DNA of 64,000 bases. Origin: Phycomyces nitens (Eukaryota > Mucoromycota > Mucoromycetes > Mucorales > Phycomycetaceae). Location of the stretch: NCBI GenBank assembly GCA_022702545.1, contig JAHRBC010000008.1:496001-560000 (forward strand), in the 5' to 3' direction. Under the pieces are notes generated by a model. It worked only from the letters and a program-made list of their open reading frames with translations, had not been told where the DNA came from and made no database searches. Positions 1 to 10,900 of the stretch are shown piece after piece. How positions within the stretch are numbered: the first letter of the stretch is position 1; every line of letters begins with the position of its first letter. A program made the position numbers and the translations under genes.

Positions 1-628
1 ATATTTATTTTACATGAACAAGGATATTAGCCAAAGCACCGATATATTCGTTTTATATATAATAGATTATAAACAAGTCGCTTCATACAATGTATCTAGA
101 AGCAATTCTAGAACCCCATGAACCTTCTACCAATCTATTTTGAAGTTTATATTATCTGTAGATGCTTTGACAGCCTACTTTGACTATTAAAGCTCTTGTT
201 GCTGTTCTTAACTGCAAGTTTGAAATAATTGAGCCAAATAACGATCCTCAATTACGTATTCGTTCAATAAAAATACAGTTAAAGGCATTGGAGCTGTTGT
301 GTTTTGTATCATTTTTATTTCAATTAGACCTTTAAGCTACATTATATGCTTAAAAATATGAAATAATAAATATACAGATACACGTCTCTATTTGCTTCAA
401 GATAACTTTTATTCGTGCTAAAAAGGTTTTTTGTACCACATGAACGAGACTACTACTGAGATTTTTTAAAAGCACTTTATAAAATATTGCTAGTAAAAGT
501 GTATATAGATTTATACCAGCCTCTGTTTAATGTACAATATTCTACCATATTAGCTAAAAAGCCTTTCAAACCTTTAAAATCTGGGTATTAAGGATATATA
601 ATTATAAAAGAAAACAAGTGGGTACACT
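1..628. other. intergenic, AT-rich
   Basis: No coding region, RNA gene or clear repeat is visible here. The sequence is AT-rich with scattered homopolymer runs. It lies downstream of the PEX14 stop codon and probably holds the 3' UTR of that minus-strand gene close to position 600. Confidence 0.6.
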
Positions 629-1910
629 TTATTGTTGGCCAGCCACCATTGGGAAGTTACGTCTATTTAACAATGCTCCTTTCAGACTACGGATCTCACT
701 CTTCAAGGCCTGAATTCCCGGTGGATCATTGTTGCGTCTGGCGCTATAGGGGTTTCCGATTGATGCATACGGATTGTAGTTGTCTTGTGTGTCATTCAGA
801 ACAGAGCGGAAGCTAGTCAGAGATGAACGGAAGTCTCCATAAGGTGTTTGCTTTGTGTTCTTAACCAAGAGACGTGCTTGGCTCACAAGTTGATCCAGAC
901 CTTCCGAGAGATGTTGGTGCTCATTCACAAACACCTTGATAGAACGCTGCTTATCCTCATCTAAAAGATCTAACGGATCTTCTTCCTCTTCCTCATTTGC
1001 TTCCTTTACATCCTCGAGTCTCTTGTTAACCCTTGACAAAACCTCATTCATCTTGTTGTATCTATTTTTCCGGTAAGCTGCAATAGCGTTGAAGATTGGC
1101 TGTACAAAGTACTATTGAAGATGTTAAAAAAGTGTCAAGATATAAAAGTGGTACCATAGTATACTACATACTTTTACGATCCCAACCACGCTTGCGGTAG
1201 CACCTACGGCCACCAGTCCAAAAATGGCTGCCATGGCCATGATCTTCTCTGTAGGAACAGTAGGAGGAAGAGGCTGGGGATAGTAAACAACTTGTGGCTG
1301 TTGCTGGTATGCCGATGGACGAGCAGGAAGCAATGGGGCAGAAGAAATCGTTGCAGCTGTAGAAGGCATGGGCTTAAAAACAAAAAAGAAAGAGTTAGCA
1401 AACTATGTTGGATAATAGATGTATCTGGTTAGGTACCTGTCTTGGTGCTACCGAGGAAGCGTTTACGCTAGAGTCTCCTGTACGTCTAAAAGCCTCATCG
1501 ATCTCTGACTGATTCAAGTCCTTTTTCTTTAAAAAGGCAATCTTCTTGTCATTGTCGGCAGACTTGACATTAGGTGATGAGAGAAAAGAAACAGCAGACT
1601 TGATGAGATCTTCTCGAAGAGGTTCTGTAGAAGATGAATGCACAGGAGAAGCAGAAGTTATAGCTGGTGCAGAAGTTGTAGCTGGTGCAGAAGTTGTAGC
1701 TGGTGCAGAAGTTGTAGCTGGTGCAGAAGTTGTAGCTGGTGCAGCTGGAGCAGAGGTTGCAGCTGGTGTAGCAGCTGTAGCAGGTGTAGCTGGTGTAGCA
1801 GGTGTATCTACTGGAGTGGCTCCAGAAGTAGGTGGCTGAGAAGGAAGAAGATTGGAAAGAGCAGAGGTGTCAAGAGGAGCGTCTTTGTTCTCAGGAGCGT
1901 CTCCAGCCAT
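629..1910 (-). CDS. PEX14: Peroxisomal membrane docking protein PEX14
   Basis: Three exons (complement of 629..1111, 1172..1372, 1437..1910; all junctions phase 0) encode 385 residues. PEX14 is the peroxisomal membrane docking factor for cargo-loaded PEX5. Residues 98-144 match the conserved PEX14 N-terminal domain: a REDLIKSAVSFL helix, an AFLKKK segment and a final EIDEAFRRTG helix. A proline-rich stretch (about 175-198) precedes one hydrophobic segment (about 201-224), and then comes a long charged coiled-coil region (about 226-310) with an acidic EEEEED run. Unusually, the docking domain is pushed inward by a 95-residue Ala/Pro/Thr-rich leader. That leader is partly encoded by an 18-bp tandem repeat, whereas in most family members the domain is near the N terminus. 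The start is the first ATG of the open frame. Identity rests on domain order and is firm; the function of the leader is unknown. Confidence 0.93.
1651..1740. repeat. 18-bp coding minisatellite in PEX14 exon 1
   Basis: Five head-to-tail copies of an 18-bp unit (gcagaagttgtagctggt on the plus strand; the first copy differs at one base). On the minus strand they encode repeats of six residues, Thr-Ser-Ala-Pro-Ala-Thr. The period is a multiple of three, so copy-number change would keep the PEX14 frame. Confidence 0.9.
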
Positions 1911-3503
1911 GGTAAAGATCTGTTGTGTGAAGAAAGAGTGCGTAGAATGAAAAGTAAGATATGGTTTATTGCGGGGGAATATTTTTCACATGCTGACTCA
2001 ACACACTCACAGCATCTACCTAATCTCACTGACAAAGGTTGTAGAATTCTTTCTCCGACATCAAAATTGCTTATTTTCTTGCAAGGTGTCAGTTATGCAC
2101 AGACAAGAGGGATTATAACCCCTGGGATAAATTCACAAGGAAATAGCAATAATACCTATAAAGCCTCTATGGATAATATCAAACGATTGTAATTTCAGTT
2201 AAAAAAAGATTCAAATAAAAGGCCTCTCTTTATATTGATCGTATTATTTATACAAAATATATCTAGTGTAGTATATATATAATACAATCAGGACATCTGT
2301 TCAGTATCAAATAGGCCCCAATTCTTTTTTGTATTTATAAATATCTGTTGGATATTGATATTTCCATAGCCAACTGTGTAGTTTGCTTATATCTTGTTTT
2401 AGTGCTTTAACAAGGAGACCGTAGGCAGTTTTCCGCGATTCAAGCAGGGAGAATGGTAATTGACTATCCCGAATAATCATAGTAACAAGATGGCAAGTGT
2501 TTGTAAGATAGCAGCTGAAATTTCTTGTTTTTTTTGGGTTCACTTGTAGATGAGAATAACGATATGTCATTTTGACAAGTAGGAACCAATATTGCTTCTT
2601 CATCTAATGAATTATTAAGTCATAAGTAAGTGTCATTCAATGCTACCCTCTTTCTTGAAATGTGTGTCATTTTTACACCGTCTTCCAGGAACAATATCAC
2701 TGGATAATTTAACAGATAAGATGGGCATATAAAATGGGGTATGATAATTGAATGATTTTTATCACCCAAATTCTTCACCTTGACAATGTCATCATTGTCG
2801 AATTATCATACTTTACTCTAAATACTAGGAAGGTGTGATATGCACACCACAGCCGAGTGAAATACACAATTCACAATCAATATCTGGTTATTGTTTGTCG
2901 ATGACCATGTCAAGTTGGCAAATGGTGTTACCGGGATCTCGTCAAAACAGATTTTTTACCCTTTACGTTTTGCTGAAACAATCGGGTAACAAATGAACTG
3001 CTTGTTTGGCATGTGTAAAAGCATCGTATTTAGTTTTTTTTTGCGTTATATCCTTGCCTTTGATTAAAGCCGGGGGTTTGGTTAATTGGGAGTGGCAAAG
3101 ACTTATCCTATGAAGGAAAGTCTGGCAATGGAATATTCTTTACATTGCTAAAATCAAAAATTGAAGAGTATGTTTATTATAAAACAAACCGAAAAGAAAA
3201 TAAGCGTCCGGCAGTCTATCAATTGTAATACAAACGTCCTCTTTTCCTATGCTAACCTAGGCAAGAGTGGTAGGGCTTTTGGCAGGATTTAGATATTTGT
3301 CTATATCTTTAAAATTGACAGCCGAGAATTCTGTTCTATAAGCTATGCATAAGCCTTTTATTTAATTAAAGGGAAAACGAACTTTTTTCAAGGTACAATG
3401 TATCATTTTGATCACTTGGGAATACTGTGAGCCATAAAAGAGAGAGAGAAAAAGGATGGGATATCTATAAAGCTTTGGGATCGATAAACTTGTATATTGC
3501 ACC
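1911..3503. other. intergenic region between PEX14 and the Helitron remnant
   Basis: AT-rich with no supported gene. It contains one copy of a dispersed repeat (about 2839-2907), listed separately, and may hold the decayed 5' part of the Helitron whose helicase fragments begin at 3504. A 98-codon minus-strand ORF at 2307-2603 has no recognisable domain and was not accepted. Confidence 0.5.
2839..2907 (+). repeat. dispersed repeat, copy 1
   Basis: About 69 bp here align in the same orientation with the last 70 bp of the window (about 63931-64000). Shared blocks include CACACCACAGC, GAGTGAAATACA and CAATATCTGGTT, separated by point differences. The copy lies about 600 bp upstream of the Helitron helicase remnant, so it may belong to that element family; this link is inference. 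Confidence 0.6.
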
Positions 3504-4680
3504 ATGTCAAAATACAATCGCATCATTGTCAAAATAAATATAGCAGATTATAATGTTGAAAACTTAATCAGTCAATCTAAACCAGCCAAGTTTTTTTTCT
3601 TTGTAGATGGACCTGGTAGTACTGGATACTCGCTGGTTTGCCCAACCAAAAAAAAAGTATTGGAAAGTCTTTTCAAGGTTATCTTTACATGTCAGATATC
3701 GCAATAAGATTGCTCTTTCCGCTGCAAGATATGGTGGAAAAGCAGCCCATGGCCGATTCAGAATACCATTAAATGTGTATATCAGCTCAACATTCAATAT
3801 TTCCATTTGACCATCACATCCCAACCTGTTGCACAATATATATCGGGATAAAGCCGTTGACAAATATCTGAAATACATCATGGACGCTATCGATCCGAAA
3901 TACCAAAACATTCCATCTGGTGACAGGGTTTTTGTCTTTGTAGATTTCTATCAAATCTTCCTTGTTGTAAGAAAAGGCGGTTGGTCAGAAATAGTCGGGT
4001 GGTATATCTTTACTGAATATCATTCAGGAGCCATGTCAAAGTCTTGCATTTGACAAAGAACATGAGAATTGGGCATAATAAGCATATTGGTACAGGATTT
4101 GCTGTCAAACTCTTGGAGATTGGAAATGGACAGGGAGAACATGAGCACACAATGTATATCCCAGTATCATGACATGACAATTCAAAGGATTATAAAGAGT
4201 TCATAAAGAAAGTATATCCATGCATATATTTAGAGAAAATCGGTCCTACTTAGTACGGCTACAGCACAATCCTTGCTCCAACTAATAAGGCAATTGATTA
4301 AATAAATAATATTGTTCTTGATCTCTTCCCCAGAGATGCACAAATATTTGATTCTTTGGATAGTTTAATAGATTCGGATAATTCCTAATATCCAATTGAG
4401 CTTCTTCACTCAATCTCTTGCAGCAGGATACCATCTCATAAGATCAACTTGAAGATTGACATGCATCTTCTGATTCTGGACAATATCGAGAGGCTGGATT
4501 TTGTAATAGGGCAAAGCCGTTTGTGGCAAGACTGTCAACAAGGCCCAAGATCAGACATTGGATCATATTGAGATCTACCTTGATCTGCTAGTATTTTCTC
4601 ATGGACAATTATATGGTGTTGCGGTTTCAGACAACTCTGAGTATACTTTAAACATCATATATGACAAGAAGCACTGATCA
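3504..4680 (+). pseudogene. Decayed Helitron (Pif1-like) helicase
   Basis: Translating the three forward frames piecewise gives the ordered landmarks of a Helitron-encoded Pif1-family helicase. First is a Walker A relic, FFVDGPGSTG, in which the catalytic Lys is replaced (about 3594-3626). Next is a GGKAAHGRFRIPLN segment (about 3733-3777), then an IDPKYQNIPSGDRV and DFYQIFLVVRKGG block (about 3889-3980). These are followed by VLHLTKNMRI (about 4039-4068), LLEIGNGQGEH, a TILAPTNKAID segment (about 4269-4301), YPIELLHSIS and the C-terminal FSHGQLYGV (about 4597-4623). Stops and frameshifts separate the blocks, so it cannot make a working helicase. No Rep/HUH domain was found in the window. The element ends (5' TC, 3' hairpin plus CTRR) could not be placed. 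Confidence 0.8.
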
Positions 4681-5210
4681 ATTTAGCTTTATCAAATATT
4701 TAAATAATTTTTTATAAATATCCACTACTATTAGAAATATTCGTTTCTATCATAATATGCTAATATAATGATGAATGGAAATAAAAGACTTGATGATATA
4801 AACTTATTCTGTTTGCTACTGAACTTGACCAATGATTTAATGCGAATAAATTCAAGGAAAATAAAGTGGTGATCGTATAACAAATCCAATATTATACAGT
4901 GGTGGTGTGTCGTAACCAGCACTCGTAAGATTTTCTTCAAGATGGCGACATTGCGGTCTCTCCAAGGGTAGGTGTGTAGGAGAGCAAATACCATTACTCT
5001 CAAGACTTGAATGATTGTTATACCATACCGTCCACAAGCTGTAGTTCGTATCATCATTCTGGTGCCTAATTTTCTAGTAAATACTGAATTTCCAAGCACA
5101 TGCCTGCCCTTTCAAAACACATTTTCCCATCATATACAGCCCCTCTCCAGAATATTACTTTTAACAGTATTTATTAAAAGTATAAAGTACGCAACCAAGA
5201 GTAAAGAAGT
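4681..5210. other. intergenic region
   Basis: About 530 bp between the Helitron remnant and the RPS17 stop codon. Short open frames on both strands have no recognisable content. The right part probably contains the RPS17 3' UTR. Confidence 0.5.
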
Positions 5211-5835
5211 TTAGGCAGTGGCCTCGACGGTCTTCTCACGGGGAGCACGGTCACCACGACGACGGGGCTTGAAGTCGTTGGCAATGGGGTTGGTGACCTG
5301 GACACCAGCAAGGTTCTCAAAGTTAAGAGACTTGAGGAGTTCCTGTAAAGTAGAGAAAATGTTAAAAAGATTGATTCCAGTTTGATGATCAAGTAATCTT
5401 CGTACCTGGGTCTCGGGATCGATCTCGATGGCAGAGGTGTCCAAAGCGGAGAACTCGGGGACATACTGATCTCTGCGCTCACGCTCCTCTTCCTGCATCT
5501 TGAAGGAGATGCCACGGACGGGACCACGGGAGATACGCTTCATCAAGTGGGTGGTGAAACCAGCGATCTTGTTGCGGAGACGCTTGGAGCTAATGATAGC
5601 AACCTCATCGGCGATCTTCTTGTTGGTCTGGAAATCAAGAGTAAGACGGGGGTAGTACTTCTCGATCAACACACGGGAGGCCTTCTTGACAGTCTTGGTT
5701 CTATATAATCATCAATCAGTTTGTGATCCAGCATTTGATCGTCATCGTCGTGATCGAATGTTACCTAACGCGACCCTAGAATAACTAATGTTAATAAACC
5801 TAGATATCAATCCATCCATCATTATTAATTACCAT
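5211..5835 (-). CDS. RPS17: 40S ribosomal protein eS17 (RPS17)
   Basis: Four coding exons (complement of 5211..5342, 5406..5700, 5765..5775, 5833..5835) encode 146 residues. The protein starts [14 protein letters not shown] and contains the family landmarks [51 protein letters not shown] and YVPEFSALD. It is a small-subunit ribosomal protein. The first coding exon is only the ATG and the second is 11 nt, joined by introns of 57 and 64 nt; phases close exactly (AG|A Arg codon at exon 2/3). The C terminus is slightly longer than the usual 130-137 residues and is rich in Arg/Glu. It is transcribed divergently from RPL4 with 201 bp between the start codons. The ATG-only exon is inferred from splice signals and the matching MGRVRTK start; the body is certain. 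Confidence 0.93.
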
Positions 5836-6036
5836 TGTATGTTATGCTGGACAAATGAATATAAAAGGAGGAATCCTTCAAGCTTGACCATCCTCAATAT
5901 ATTACTTTGGATGTGACTCGAGGATGCTTCTTGCAAGTTGCGATGCCGGACATTTTAAACTCCGCACATACTTCTTGAAGATCATTTACGACCGCAGCCA
6001 TTATTGTCTCTTCATCTATCCTCTATCTTTTCAACC
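5836..6036. promoter_or_regulatory. Shared divergent promoter of RPS17 and RPL4
   Basis: The start codons of two ribosomal protein genes face away from each other across only 201 bp, so core promoters and 5' UTRs of both genes must lie here. A TATA-like ATATAAAAGG (about 5861-5870) is present on the plus strand, and pyrimidine-rich tracts precede the RPL4 ATG. I could not assign a specific transcription-factor site. Confidence 0.7.
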
Positions 6037-7344
6037 ATGGTAATTGATTGCTCTGCAGAATAATTACCATCTACACACGCTAAGAATGGATGGATGTGTT
6101 TATATCGATGCCTAATTGTTGATTTTCATCCATTAGTCCGCTGCTGCCAGACCCGTTATTAATGTCTACGCCGAATCAGGCAACTCCACCGATGGCACAC
6201 TCCCCCTCCCCGCTGTCTTCAAAGCTCCCATCCGTCCTGACATTGTGAACTTTGTTCACACCAACATGGCCAAGAACAAGCGTCAGCCCTACGCTGTCTC
6301 TGAGAAGGCTGGCCACCAGACCTCTGCTGAGTCCTGGGGTACTGGTCGTGCTGTTGCCCGTATTCCCCGTGTCAACGGTTCCGGTACCCACCGTGCTGGT
6401 CAGGTACGCATAACGATCTATTAATCTTTTTTTTTTCTTGGATCTAATTCGTTTGATCTACTGTTGATTAGGCTGCTTTCGGTAACATGTGCCGTGGTGG
6501 TCGCATGTTCGCCCCTACCAAGACCTGGCGCAAGTGGCACATCAAGACCAACTTGAACCAGAAGCGTTTCGCCACTGCCTCTGCATTGGCCGCCTCTGCT
6601 CTTCCTTCGTTGGTCATGGCTCGCGGTCACCGTGTTGAGAAGATTGAGGAAGTTCCTCTTGTCTTGTCCGACAAGGTCGAGACCCTCACAAAGACCAAGG
6701 ATGCTGTCGCACTCTTGAAGGCTGTCAACGCCTATGCTGATGTCGTCAAGGTCTCCAACTCCCGCAAGCTCCGTGCTGGTGTCGGAAAGCTCCGTAACCG
6801 TCGTCACCGCCAGCGTCGTGGTCCCCTTGTCATCTACAACGAGGACAACGGTATCGTCAAGGCTTTCCGCAACTTGCCCGGTGTTGAGGTTGTCAACGTC
6901 CGTCGCTTGAACCTCTTGCAGTTGGCCCCTGGTGGTCACCTCGGTCGTTTCGTCATCTGGACCAAGAGTGCTTTCGGTCTTCTCGATGCCCTCTACGGTA
7001 CCTACGAGACCCCCGCCACCTTGAAGAAGGACTACGTCTTGCCCGCCCACATCATGACCAACCCTGATGTCGCTCGTCTCATCAACTCTGATGAAATCCA
7101 GTCTGTTGTCCGCCCCGCTGGTAACAAGCACGAGAAGCGTCCCTTCACCCAGAAGAAGAACCCTCTCCGCAACCAGGGTGTCATGAACCGCCTCAACCCC
7201 TACGCTCAGGTCCTCCGTCGTGCTGAGATCGTCGCTGACTTGAAGCGCAAGGCTGGTAAGGTCGCCAAGGCCCAGCCCGCCAAGAAGTCCAAGCGCACCA
7301 AGCACGTTGCCACCAAGTTCCTCGAGACCCTCCACTCTGCATAG
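6037..7344 (+). CDS. RPL4: 60S ribosomal protein uL4 (RPL4)
   Basis: Three exons (6037..6039, 6137..6403, 6472..7344) encode 380 residues beginning [11 protein letters not shown]. Diagnostic uL4 segments are visible: [50 protein letters not shown] and [15 protein letters not shown]. The protein has the eukaryotic Lys/Arg-rich C-terminal extension. It is a large-subunit protein whose loop lines the exit tunnel. The first exon is again only the ATG followed directly by GTAATT. Codon use is strongly biased to C- and G-ending codons (for example GTC, AAG, CGT, CTC), unlike neighbouring genes and as expected for very high expression. An AATAAA signal lies about 60 bp past the stop. It shares its promoter with RPS17. 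Confidence 0.97.
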
Positions 7345-7923
7345 GTTTAACCTTTGTGCTTTTAATTGTCCATTCTCTAGGTTTCTTTTTATATAGCTTT
7401 TTGAACAGACAATAAATGCCAATAAAGCGCAGTCAGCCTAAGCTGGTCTGATCGTTTGTACCAAAAAAATGTGCCTGAATTATTCCCTTGTCTTTGTGAC
7501 CATTTTTTTTATTTTACTTTTTTAATGTTGTACTGTATGCATCGTTGCCATGACAGCTATATGTAGCCAATGGAATTGCAGTCCGTATTTTGGGATCAAT
7601 GATGAAGACAGTTTTAATTGAATGTCAAGGAGAAGCCTATCTTGTCTAGACACGACTACATTCTTTGCTGGGCTAGCCATGATCTCATTGGACAGTTTCT
7701 CCTGCCATTGTATAGTTTTGTCAGAGGGTTCTTTAGAGCGCCTAATCGGGATAACACTTTTAATTGCGGAGTCTGGGTGACCTTACGTGACTCTATAGGT
7801 CATCCGAGTCTTGTGCTGTTTCTATTCCTCAACTCTTCCTTTATTTCCTTTCTACAACTCTTACTTGTAACAACCAGTAAAAGGGGCTACTTGATAGTAG
7901 CACCATTTGCAGACAATATCAAC
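7345..7923. other. intergenic region upstream of the tricalbin gene
   Basis: Contains the RPL4 3' end and the tricalbin promoter/5' UTR. The frame of tricalbin exon 1 stays open back to 7618, but the first in-frame ATG is at 7924, so this part was not included in the CDS. Confidence 0.6.
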
Positions 7924-10900
7924 ATGTCTGCTCCAATTAATGCCGATGTCACTGACACCTTTGATGATTCTGTTGCACCGATCCACACTGTTGAATCAAG
8001 TACCTCGGCACCCAAAAAGCTCATTCCAGCAGACATCGTCCCTGATTTGCATGCCTTTGCAAAGAGCGATGGTCTACAAACCGAACTTGCAACTCATGAT
8101 GCCAGGGAGATCAAGAAGGTTGTCACTGAAGCAGAAAAGAAGCCCGTAATTCCATCCCGCGTCAGAAAAAAGCTCCAGATATCTACAGGAGATACCCCCA
8201 ACGACCAGGAAGAAACTGAATCTCCAACCATGGTGGGAACGTTTCCCAATTGCCCTGTCCCAGCTTCCCGAATCCCGTCGTGGTATAAAACAGGGTGGAC
8301 AGCATTCTCAACTGAGAGCAACCCAGGTGGTTCCTTGAATATCAAGGCAACTCAACCCAAATTCCATGTATTGGATCAAGTCATTCCAAACATGTACTAT
8401 GGTGAATGGTGGCATAATGCTTCAGCACTTGTTGTCACTGGATTGATGGCCTGGACAATTGGCAAAGTTGGTGGTGGTCTGGGTCCAGTTTTTCTCGGAT
8501 GTCTTTTCTTGGGTAAATATTTGAGGTGTTTTATTTTTTCTCTTTTGGAGCCTTACTGATCAGTTCATTACCAAAAGGCACATACTATCAGCTGAGTATA
8601 CGCCGCTTTAGAAGAAATGCAAGAGATGATATCCAGCGCCAAGTGGCCAAAGTGAAGATTGAATCTGATGAAGAGACAGTCGAATGGGTGAACAGTTTTG
8701 TTCAGAAATTCTGGTTAATTTTTGAGCCTGTTCTCAGTGCTCTTGTGGTAGAGAATCTGGATACCTATATTACAGATTATCTTCCCAGTTTCCTGGACTC
8801 TGTTAGACTTACCACATTTACCTTGGGAACCAAGCCCTTTTTGGTTGACAGCGTAAAGACCTATCCTAATACTGAACCAGACACGGTCGTAAGTGCCTAT
8901 TGTGTTTGCTGTACCTTTTATTTCATAATACTCACCGCCATGCTCTGGAGTAGTGTATGGACTGGCGCGTGTCGTTTATGCCTAATGATCTCACAGACTT
9001 ATCGGCAAAAGAGCTTGATTCGCGAGTCAATCCACGAATAGTCATGACTGCACGTGTTGGAAAGGGATCTCTTGGCGCTGGATTCCCAATTCTGGTGGAG
9101 GATATGAGCTTCACTGGCCACATGCGCGTCACCATTAGATTCATGAGCAAATTCCCTTATATCAAGACAATCGATGCCTGCTTCCTCGAGAAGCCAGAAT
9201 TTGATTATGTTTGCAAGCCTCTGGGTGGCGATTCGTTCGGCTTTGATGTCAACATTGTCAGTTTCATGATATATTTTTATATGTACATATATAGTTGTTT
9301 AACGAGTTTCCTAAATTAACTAGATCCCCGGTCTCCAAGGCTTTATTGCCGACCAGATTCACGCCATTTTGGGCCCACTTCTCTATGCTCCAAATGTGTT
9401 TACAGTCGAAGTGGACAAATTCATGGCCGGAGACTTGGATATGAGTAAGTGCGTCTTGGATCCAAATACTCTTTCTGACCACAAACAACAGGCCAAGCAA
9501 ACGGTGTCCTGGCAATCACGGTCTATTCGGCCTCATCCATCAGCCATTGCGAAGACTTGATCTACGGACCTTCTAATCCGTTTATCCGCTTCTATGTCGA
9601 CCATGCCCAGGAACTAGGACGCACGAGTATCAAGGATAATACATTGGAACCACAGTGGAATGAAACCCACTTTTTACTGCTCAACAATCTCAATTGCCAG
9701 CTCTGTTTGGAGCTTAGAGATCACAATCCTGGCTCAAAAGACAGACGGTTGGCCACTGGAATATTTAATCTTCGCGATCTGGACTCTGAAACCAAATATG
9801 ACCAGGAAGGACTGTAAGTTGCCATACAACTGCCATCCAAAAAAAAAAATACTCAATTCTAAAAACGCAAATCTTGTCTTGTTAGAAATGTCGTGCTCTT
9901 GCGAGACGGAAAGTCCATTAGTGATCTACGAGTCGATTTGCACTACTTGCCCATCTCAAAACCAATCAAGAATATTGATGGAACCATTGAGCCTGCCGTA
10001 GAGTCCAGTAAGTGTATTTGATGTGTGTCATTGTCATTTAGACTCACCTTTGGCGCATAGATTCTGGCGTATTGCGCCTGACTGTTCATGAATGCAGTGA
10101 TCTCCAGGGAGACCAGATTAGTCCCTATGTCCGTGTGATTATCAGTGGAACCGAAAAACTCAAGACACCAGTAGTGAAGCGCAACAATAACCCTAGTTAT
10201 GAAGTATCCCAAGAAATGGTCATTCTGGACAAGTCAGAAGTTTATATTCGCGTCGAAGTCAAGAATAGCTCCAAAGGAAAAGAACTATTGGGTGTCTGCA
10301 CTTCTTATTTGAACGATCTTATGAGAACCCAGGAAGAAAACGGCTATCGTCTCAATCTGACACGCGACGGAAAGAATGTGGGTACTGTTCGGATGAGTGC
10401 CCAATGGAAGCCAGTGATTATGTCTGGTATCTCTGAAGGATTGGGTGGCCATGGTTTTGAAAGTATGTAAAGAAGACTCCATGTCAAAACACAGAGTTCT
10501 AACCAACTTCTTCTTTTCTTAAAAAGATCCCCCTGTTGGCGTTGTTCGCCTTACACTGTGGGAGGCCAGAGATCTGCGCAACGTAGAGGCAGTAACAAAT
10601 GGAAAATCTGATCCTTATGTGCGTGTACTGTCCGGCAACCAGATCCGTGCCACTACAGAAGTTGTAGATAACAATCTTTACCCCGAGTGGGGTGAGATCC
10701 ATTATATCCCCATTCATTCTCCCAAGGAAGATCTTCTACTTGAAGTAATGGACTGGAACCAAAGGACCAAAGATAAGTCTCTCGGTGTAACTGAAGTACA
10801 CATGAGCACTCTTGTTCGCCAATGTATCGGTGATCAGGCAGAGAACCCAGACAGATGGTGTGAATCTACAGGAAAAAAGATTGATCAGTAAGTAGTAGTA

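Noticed and set aside
1638..2192. 184-codon plus-strand ORF with Cys/Ser/Trp repeats
   Set aside because: It is the antisense translation of the PEX14 minisatellite.
6421..7422. 333-codon minus-strand ORF opposite RPL4
   Set aside because: It is an antisense shadow caused by the strong codon bias of RPL4; its sequence has no recognisable domain.
7618..7923. N-terminal extension of the tricalbin gene
   Set aside because: The frame is open but has no ATG before 7924, and the upstream part is AT-rich UTR-like sequence.
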